A DNA stretch of 64,000 nt from Diploscapter coronatus. Taxonomy: Eukaryota > Nematoda > Chromadorea > Rhabditida > Rhabditidae. Positions 57,546 through 64,000 of this stretch are shown here, one piece after another. Numbering within the stretch: position 1 is the first letter of the stretch; each line of letters begins with the position of its first letter. Where the stretch lies: contig OZ038422.1 in the NCBI GenBank assembly GCA_964036155.1, positions 28,605,201 to 28,669,200 of the forward strand, given 5' to 3'. Both the position numbers and the translations under genes were made by a program. The notes under the pieces were generated by a model. It worked only from the letters and a program-made list of their open reading frames with translations, was not told the origin of the DNA and did not search any database.

Positions 57546-60500
57546 TCAGTAGACGATTCGATCGTCGAGCAATTTCAACGCTTCTGCCTCGCCCATCGCC
57601 TCTAGAGCCGCATAGACTCGGGAAATGTTCGCATCGGGTAATTGCTGCAGAAATTTGGTGGTCCCTTTTCCAAGTCATGGGTTTTTAACCAACCTCAAAT
57701 TGATCCAGGAATATCATCGTGGCACTGCTGTCGTCGCTAGTGCAGATTGATATCAGCTCGATCATATGGTCACAAGCCAATTCCTAAATTGTTATCATTG
57801 GCTCTCAAATGATCGATAATGTCATCGTACCTGGGCCAATTTCTTCCACTTCTCTCCCTCGTCCAGTAATTTCGAGATCCTTAGTCGAGTCAGATAGTCC
57901 AGGTTTGAAATGTCGTCTTTGTTAAATTTCGTAACGCCTCGAGCTTTCGTCCGTACTCGACTTGGCCCGGCAGAACTCGTCGATGGAATATTCGAATCAT
58001 CGAAATGCCCAAGTTCCAGATTTTCATCGTCTGAAAAAAGCGAGAATTCAAAGAAGCCGACGATTTTGTTTACCATCGTCATCAAGTTGGTCTCCTGGAT
58101 TTCGAACGATGACGTTCCCTAGCTCATCGTCATCTGGATTAGCTGGATTCGATCTTCCAAATAGAGGAGTTCGACTCGTGGCTAGATCCGTCGGCGTGCA
58201 ATGCGCTGTTTGTTTGGGAGAAAATTGGACTCTATAATTTTCATCTTCCAAAAGAAGTCTTCATCCAACCAACCTTTCGCCGTTTATGATGCTCTGTACC
58301 CGTGACTCGTCAGTGTCGGAAAGTGAAACGTCCTGAATTTTTTTTTTTAAGTTTCAAGAAACCTTAGTGATTTTGACGTACTTTGCAATTCTTCCTATGT
58401 GGATCGGCCCCATTGTCCAATAGCATGCTCATGATTGCGTAATTCGCGGTTTTACTCGACGCCAAAAGTGGCGTCTCGCCTTCAGAATCTTCGACATTCG
58501 CTTCGGCGCCCCTCTGGAATTTCATTATTTACTTGATAAATCAATTGTTTGATCCTCAAGAAATCCTGATCCCACACACACGTGTATGTCAACAGGTGGT
58601 AATTCTAGCCTACGCGTTAGAAGAACGAAAACAAACAAAAGCTCACTTCCACTTGAAGATAGCAGGTATTTTTGCTAACTTCGAGAAAACCCACAAAAAA
58701 GTAGGAACGAATTTTCTTACTTGCAATAAAAATTGCACGATCTCAGTGTCGTTCATGATAACTGCATGAAGCAGTGCCGTCTTTCCTTGGGCGTCTTTCT
58801 GCTCCAAAGGAGCGCCAGCTTCAAGTAGCATTTCAATCAGTCCAAGTTTTAGCCTGGAATATCAACTGTTCATATTCGACAAAAATTGAGTTTTTTTTCA
58901 CCTTTTGACAGAAACATGCAAGGCGCTCATGCCTTCTTCATTGGCTTCTCCCAAGTTCAAATTCAAGTCACTGGCTCTTTCCAGAAGCTCTTTATAAATC
59001 GCCTCATTGTAGGCGTCAGCCAGGTAATGTAAGGACTGAAAACGTCCAAGTTTCACAGAAAGGTAAATTGAAATTCACAGTATTTCCATGTTTGTCGGTG
59101 ATGTTAGCATCCGCTTGATTGCTCATCAGGTAGTGGACGCTATCTGGGTCTCCTGCTCGAATAGCGCAGTGCAATGCGGTTTGACCTCGTTCATTTTGAA
59201 TGTTTACAACGGTCGCTGAATCAGTAGGTTCAACTTTCTCAGTTCAGTAGCTTTTCAATAGTGGAAAGCGTAGTACTTTTCTCAAGTCCTGCGCTATTAT
59301 TCCAACAAATTGTGAACAAAAGTGCCATCCACTCTGCCCAATAAATTTTTAATGAAATGTGATCGTTCATTTTAGCAGAGTGTGGTAGACTTTACTTTTC
59401 TCGTTCATCAATAAATCTCTGGTGTTGAAATCGCTGACCTTTATTTTGTTGAGGAACAGCTGACAGAAAGGTTTTCAATGCGTAGCTCTGCGAGTTGCGC
59501 GCCGCGACGTGCAACACTCTGCAAGGCATCAAGTTGCATCACTGTCATTTATTTAGTAAACAAGCTGAGCGGATATCGATTTTGATGAGTCACCTGAGAA
59601 GCTTCGAAAATCTCCAAAGATCTTTGACGGATACATCGAAAATCGATAATACTGTCATGTTTTGAAGATGAAAGATCAAAATTTTACGTACGTATTTCCC
59701 TCGTGGTCTTGATGAGGAATCAGAGCGGCTAAAGGCGCAACAAGGGCCAAGGTATCGCCTCCACTCGCGAACTCCATCAAATTATCGACGCACACCTCGG
59801 GCGAAGGCAAAGTTCTAGTTTTCAGAATCAATGAAACTTCCGAGTTTTGACAGCTCACTTGATTTTATACATAAAGGGTAGACAAATCACATTCGATCCG
59901 GAAGCAAAGCATAGGGAAAGCGGAGTGCTCGAATTCAACGATAGGTTTGGCAGTGTGAAAGTCGCCAGCTAAAATTTGTAAGATTTTCAAGAAAATGAAG
60001 AGTAAAATCTACGATACCTTATCCCTCACTCGAAGCTCATCGACATGTATAGTTTCTCCGTTGTCTCGAGTTAAGTTGACTTTTAGATTAGAGTTAGCGC
60101 ATCCGTCTGAAATTACTCCATGATCTCATGATGATTGGTGATAAGTCTTGTGGACCAGCAAGAACAGCCCAAATTCGGTCTCCGCCGAATCCACTTTCGG
60201 TTGATAGATCCTCTACGAGCATCGCTGGCGAAGGCGATCCTCCATTCGTGACTCCATTCGTGATGACCTAAAATAGACGGAATATCATTAGAGCTGATCA
60301 AGGAAAAATCAGAGATTTTCACACTGCAACACAACTTTAGGAAATACCTGTGTAAATTCTCATACTCTCACAAGTTTATCAGAAAGACGAGTGAAAATGT
60401 TTGAAATCTTTTCGATTGCAAAAAAACCTCCATGAGTTATCGAGCTACGTGGGGGTGAAGCTCTTATCATTCACCCATCACACTCTTTCGATAAACTGGT

Positions 60501-60610
60501 TCAAAAATAACCTGCTTCTCGTGGGGCTGCTGCACCGATTTCGCAACAACCACCGGCGGCTGATCGAATTGGGGGCCGTCGGACATCACAACTCTGAAAC
60601 GTGAACCCAT
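57546..60610 (-). CDS. NF-kappaB p105/Relish-like protein: dimerisation domain, ankyrin repeats, death domain
   Basis: Fifteen exons in phase give 584 residues from the first ATG. Residues 1-30 (GSRFRVVMSDGPQF, PPVVVAKS) resemble the end of a Rel-homology DNA-binding domain and the linker after it. Residues ~45-137 resemble the RHD dimerisation (IPT-like) domain: AMLVEDLSTESGFGGDRIWA, then LSLCFASGSNVICLPFMYK. About six ankyrin repeats follow (EGNTVLHVAARN, NIQNERGQTALHCAIRAGDP, DKHGNTSLHYLADAYNE, GMSALHVSVKR, QGKTALLHAVIMNDTEIV, EGETPLLASS, NGADPHRKNCK), then an acidic linker and a C-terminal death domain (LLDEGEKWKKLAQELACDHM, LDQFE, YAALEAMGEAEALKLL). No DNA-binding RHD exon was found upstream, so this may act as an IkappaB-like inhibitor; that is inference. 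The ATG abuts a GATTAG acceptor. Confidence 0.82.
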
Positions 60611-60634
60611 CTAATCACGAACAAATGTTGCATG
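60611..60634. repeat. 24-bp direct repeat, copy 1
   Basis: A perfect 24-base repeat that begins CTAATCACGAACAAATG and recurs at 60814-60837. On the minus strand this copy ends in GTGATTAG immediately before the ATG of the NF-kappaB-like gene, so it contains that gene's probable trans-splice acceptor. Confidence 0.8.
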
Positions 60635-60813
60635 GATTTGAAGATAGCGGTATAAAGCCCTAGTGGGGAAAATTTTCGCGAAAAGGATATGGATTTTCAG
60701 AATTTCTAATTAACGCAGACCCATATTTTTTTTTCTAGATTCTCAATAAATGAATATTTTCAAACAGGGTTATAATAAAATATTACAGATAGAATTCTGA
60801 AGATACGCAAAAA

Positions 60814-60837
60814 CTAATCACGAACAAATGTTGCATG
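60814..60837. repeat. 24-bp direct repeat, copy 2
   Basis: Second copy of the 24-base repeat, 203 bases upstream of the first relative to the window. It is not followed by an ATG on the minus strand. It could be an alternative acceptor or a regulatory duplication. Confidence 0.75.
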
Positions 60838-63096
60838 ATTAGAATATTGGAAGAAATTAAAGTTTAACTCACAATGCAGGAACTTTTTTTAGGGAAAGTA
60901 CGTGGAAACAGATAAATTTTAAACAATGGCCAAATCAAATTTATAAAATCGATTTTTGAATTCTCAAGAAATCTGATAAGATATAGGAATGCGGAGAGGG
61001 ATAAAAATAAAGATAAACGAACAAGAGGTCTCGCTGCAAAGCTGTGCACAGCTCAATATATCCGCGGCATGAGCATTATTGACAATTCTCTCTAGGCGAA
61101 TAGAGGGAGGCGCTGAGAAAACGACGAAGTGATTGCGAAAACTCGGAGCCTCAATTGATCGAACGGGGCAGAGGACGTTGTGTAATGCAGATGAAATCAC
61201 CCAAGCGATCTGAGGCACCAAATAAAAACCCTGAATCATATGATAAGGGATAGCATTAGAAAATAGATCAGGGTAATGAAAATTTAAAATCCGGACGAAG
61301 TCACACTACATTTCTTCATATCTTTATCATCCTCTATTTAACCTGAAATCTAGAGCTCCCAATAAAAACTCGCCATTTGACTGGTCATATGATGAGAGAT
61401 AAGTGAAGAAAACAATTTGAGATAATGAAAATCCAAATCGAAGCTAAGCTGGTCCTCGTTAAATTATAAGGAATATCAAAAGCAGACAGGCCGGAATAAA
61501 CAAAATCCAAAATTGCTCTTCCTTCAAAACTTTCACTTTTATCCTATCTCCTTCGCCGTTCTTATCACTTGGCTTGACTTGATTTAAAGAAAAGTTCAAA
61601 TCGGAAGTGTTTCGCAATGCAGATCAATGAAAAATAAAGAAATTTGGAATAAATTTACAAAATGGGAGCAATTGGGAACAAGAATGAGAACTGGGAACAA
61701 TTGAGAATAGAAATTGGGGAAAATGGAAAACCTCGTCGAAAATATCGACGATCTTGCAATTTATCGGTGGTTTCACTTCTGTTCTCGGGCTCTATCTGAC
61801 ACATGTTTGCACACGGCTTGTTGCGTTTAGTCTCAAAACTTAGACAAAAACGCGGAAACTCGCACAAAATCAGCTGATCGAGCTGAATTTTAGCTTGTCC
61901 CAGGGAATGATGAGAGGCAAAATAAGCTTTTTAAAGATAGGAAAATGTTGATTATTTTTTCAAATGTGACTACACTTCACATGACCACTGCTAATTATCC
62001 TTAATTACCCAGTTATATTACCTCTACTATATAATTCTATAGCCACCCTTTTTAAATTTCAATTTTCATTAAAAAATTTTCATACCAATTATACAGCTCA
62101 ACTACAGATTAAAAGTAACTGTTTCAGAAAATTTTCACTTCAAAAATAATCGAAATTAGCATAAAACCGCGTCAATATTTATGTCCCGCTAATGTTTTAT
62201 ATTGTAAAGGGGCAGATCATTCGTTTCCATTTATCTCTGATCAAGTATATTAAAAATGTAGTTGAATATTTTCCTCAAAAACGCTTCCGAACAAACATAA
62301 TCAAGAAAATGCATAAATGTTAAAATTCACTCCATATAATGACTATTCGTTTAGGATGTGAACTCTTTCATCACCTATTTTCATTTTTCCAATTGCTTTA
62401 CTACACTCTCGTAATTTTTGAAGTTTTTATGCTCCAATTATAATTTCTGAACACTAATAACTTCGTTTAGTCAGTCAAATCTGGCGAGCCAATACTTCTA
62501 TTTCATAAAATAGTTCATGAAAAATTCTCCTCAATATAATTTGATTCCGATTTTTAATGTGGTAAAAATATAGACAAGTGATTTGCCTGTTTGCATTGCA
62601 TTATTCCTGAGAGAATCTGTCACCAGGAAAATGCTCTCCTAGATTTTTAAAACTAATACATATAAATTTAGATATTTGAATGAGTATTTTTTTCATTAAA
62701 TACTTCATTTGTAATTCTAATTTAAGATCACATTTTAAATTATCTTCACATTGATTTTCAAAACTATTGATGGCTGCTTTATAGTCGACAAATAACATAA
62801 ATTTTAGTAGTTTTATAGGAGTAATAGAAGTTCTAACAATCAGCGAAGGTTGGCACTAGAACGACGAACGAGTGGACGCGAAGCGAGAAAGTTCTAGTTA
62901 ACGTTGATATTGACGTAATAATTGGTAATTTAGCAGACCTTGAAAGCAGCTATTTGTAATTATTACTCGACAACTCAAATCGATACTATCAGGACAGCCA
63001 GGTTCAATGAATTACCAATAAAAGTTACTCTACTCTATCAATACCATCTTATCGTCGTTTTTTCCATCAAGTTATTTCCACAAGTAATTTAGCGAC

Positions 63097-64000
63097 ATGT
63101 TATTGAAGCTATTTCCGTTATTACTAATTAATCAACCTCAATTCATTGTAAAGAACAAACAAGATAGTATTAACGACTTGGCTGAAGGTAAGTCAAGATT
63201 TTTCGTTGCTCCAGTATTAACTAATAAAAAACGGAATAGCTTATCACGGGTTCATAGGTCGACAATGCTCATTTGTAGTTATCTTAATTTGCAGATAACT
63301 CATAATTTTAAATTGAACTCTTATAATTTGATAAACAACTTCAGTTATCAGAGAATATTTCAGACATTTCTGGTGAATTTACCAATGCTGATAACTCAAA
63401 TGATATTCAGATCAAATTTAAGAATAATATCAGGAGGGTAAATGACATTTCTCTGATTGATATTTACCTAATTCAATATCACAATTATTGAGGAAATAGC
63501 AAGATTTGTTTTATAACTAAATCGAAATAATACGACTCTTTCTTCCCTAGCAAAATTTACTCTCCACCTCCTTCAATAGTATCTAGATCTTGTTATTTCC
63601 GAATTGTTAAATTCGAGATAATTGCAGATATTCTGGATTTCATCGAATATAATGTCGACCGATGAACAGAAATTGAGTGATATCAAAGAGCTGATGATTC
63701 CGATAATCAAAAACGAGTATGAACATTTGAACAATAAAACGCCAGACGATCAGCTATGCGAGCAACTATGGAAGGTGTACGAGCCTGCATTCATAAAACA
63801 ATTCGATTACAACACGCGATGGTCTCTTAGGTAAATAATTCATAAAACATTATATATTCGAATTAATGAAAAATTAAAATTTCTAGATTTTATACAGTTA
63901 AAAATTCGTAAAAAAAAAATGAAAGAAAAAATGGAGAATTGTCATAGTAATTTATCCTACTTTTGTGTTTTATTCAGTGAAATTTTGATGTTACAATATT
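63097..64000 (+). CDS. Start of an unrecognised gene, cut by the window end
   Basis: Exons 63097-63189, 63365-63438, 63627-63831 and from 63978 can be joined in frame. They begin with a possible signal peptide (MLLKLFPLLLINQPQF) and continue through STDEQKLSDIKELMIPIIK and LWKVYEPAFIKQFDYNTRWS to the window end. The last full exon has the even coding character of a real gene. An alternative is a shorter gene starting at the internal ATG at 63652 (MSTDEQ), with the upstream ORF separate. I do not recognise the family. Confidence 0.4.

Larger units (their letters stand above)
60611..63096. other. Intergenic region upstream of the NF-kappaB-like gene
   Basis: About 2.5 kb with no gene I can support. 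I scanned the minus strand for Rel-homology DNA-binding sequence (an RFRY-type loop or the following blocks) and saw none. Minus-strand ORFs at 60964-61239 and 61655-61867 lack family motifs. A small inverted repeat (ACTAGAAC...GTTCTAGT) lies at about 62855-62900. AT-rich sequence fills 61950-62850. Confidence 0.45.

Noticed and set aside
60665..60680. GGGGAAAATTTTCG as a kappaB autoregulatory site
   Set aside because: Deviates from GGGRNNYYCC at the 3' half and the gene lacks a DNA-binding domain; not supportable without data.
60964..61239. 91-codon minus-strand ORF considered as a missing RHD-N exon
   Set aside because: No RFRY-type DNA-recognition loop or other RHD-N block; hydrophobic low-complexity sequence dominates.
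1..64000. tRNA, rRNA or CRISPR features
   Set aside because: No tRNA-like internal promoter boxes, rRNA segments or regularly spaced repeats were noticed on reading; a covariance-model search was not possible.

Overview
This window is nuclear DNA from a nematode, most likely a rhabditid. The genes are dense and AT-rich, with many short GT..AG introns ending in TTTCAG-like acceptors. Most start codons sit 0-20 nt after a TTTCAG/TTTAG acceptor, as expected for spliced-leader trans-splicing. It carries nematode families: a class T serpentine receptor (SRT) and an ET-module-like protein. No organellar, bacterial or CRISPR features were seen.

Layout. 1-9.9 kb: two tandem copies of a membrane-anchored cholinesterase/neuroligin-like gene; the upstream copy is cut by the window edge. 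They sit in a duplicated block that also carries the last exon of the convergent neighbouring gene. 4.1-5.0 kb: a mariner-like MITE. 9.4-15.3 kb: an unrecognised 491-residue protein on the minus strand. Its last intron holds a 2.34 kb foldback transposon flanked by TTAA, inserted exactly where the tandem duplication breaks. 16.0-17.1 kb: ribosomal protein S11. 18.0-39.2 kb, minus strand: ESF1, cytosolic methionyl-tRNA synthetase with an EMAPII-like C-terminus, and the KIAA2013 homologue. An SRT receptor gene lies antisense inside one synthetase intron, followed at its stop codon by a second TTAA element. 40.0-41.7 kb: V-ATPase subunit E. 42.7-49.3 kb, minus strand: IMP4, NDUFA12 and p47, an operon-like run. 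50.3-53.8 kb: an ET-module-like GPI protein and, on the minus strand, a divergent Notch-ligand-like (MNNL+DSL) protein. 53.8-57.0 kb: mostly non-coding, purine-rich. 57.0-57.2 kb: an Hsp70 N-terminal fragment. 57.5-60.6 kb: an NF-kappaB p105/Relish-like protein with dimerisation domain, ankyrin repeats and death domain but no DNA-binding half found. 63.1 kb to the end: the start of an unrecognised plus-strand gene.

Most central genes are housekeeping: translation (rps-11, mars-1), ribosome biogenesis (ESF1, IMP4), respiration (NDUFA12), proton pumping (vha-8) and p97/Cdc48 adaptor function (p47). The flanks are more unusual: duplicated pseudo-esterases, TTAA elements, a nested chemoreceptor, a Notch-ligand-like protein and the truncated NF-kappaB-like protein. 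Gene models were spliced by eye from reading frame and GT..AG signals. Family calls rest on remembered family motifs, not on searches.
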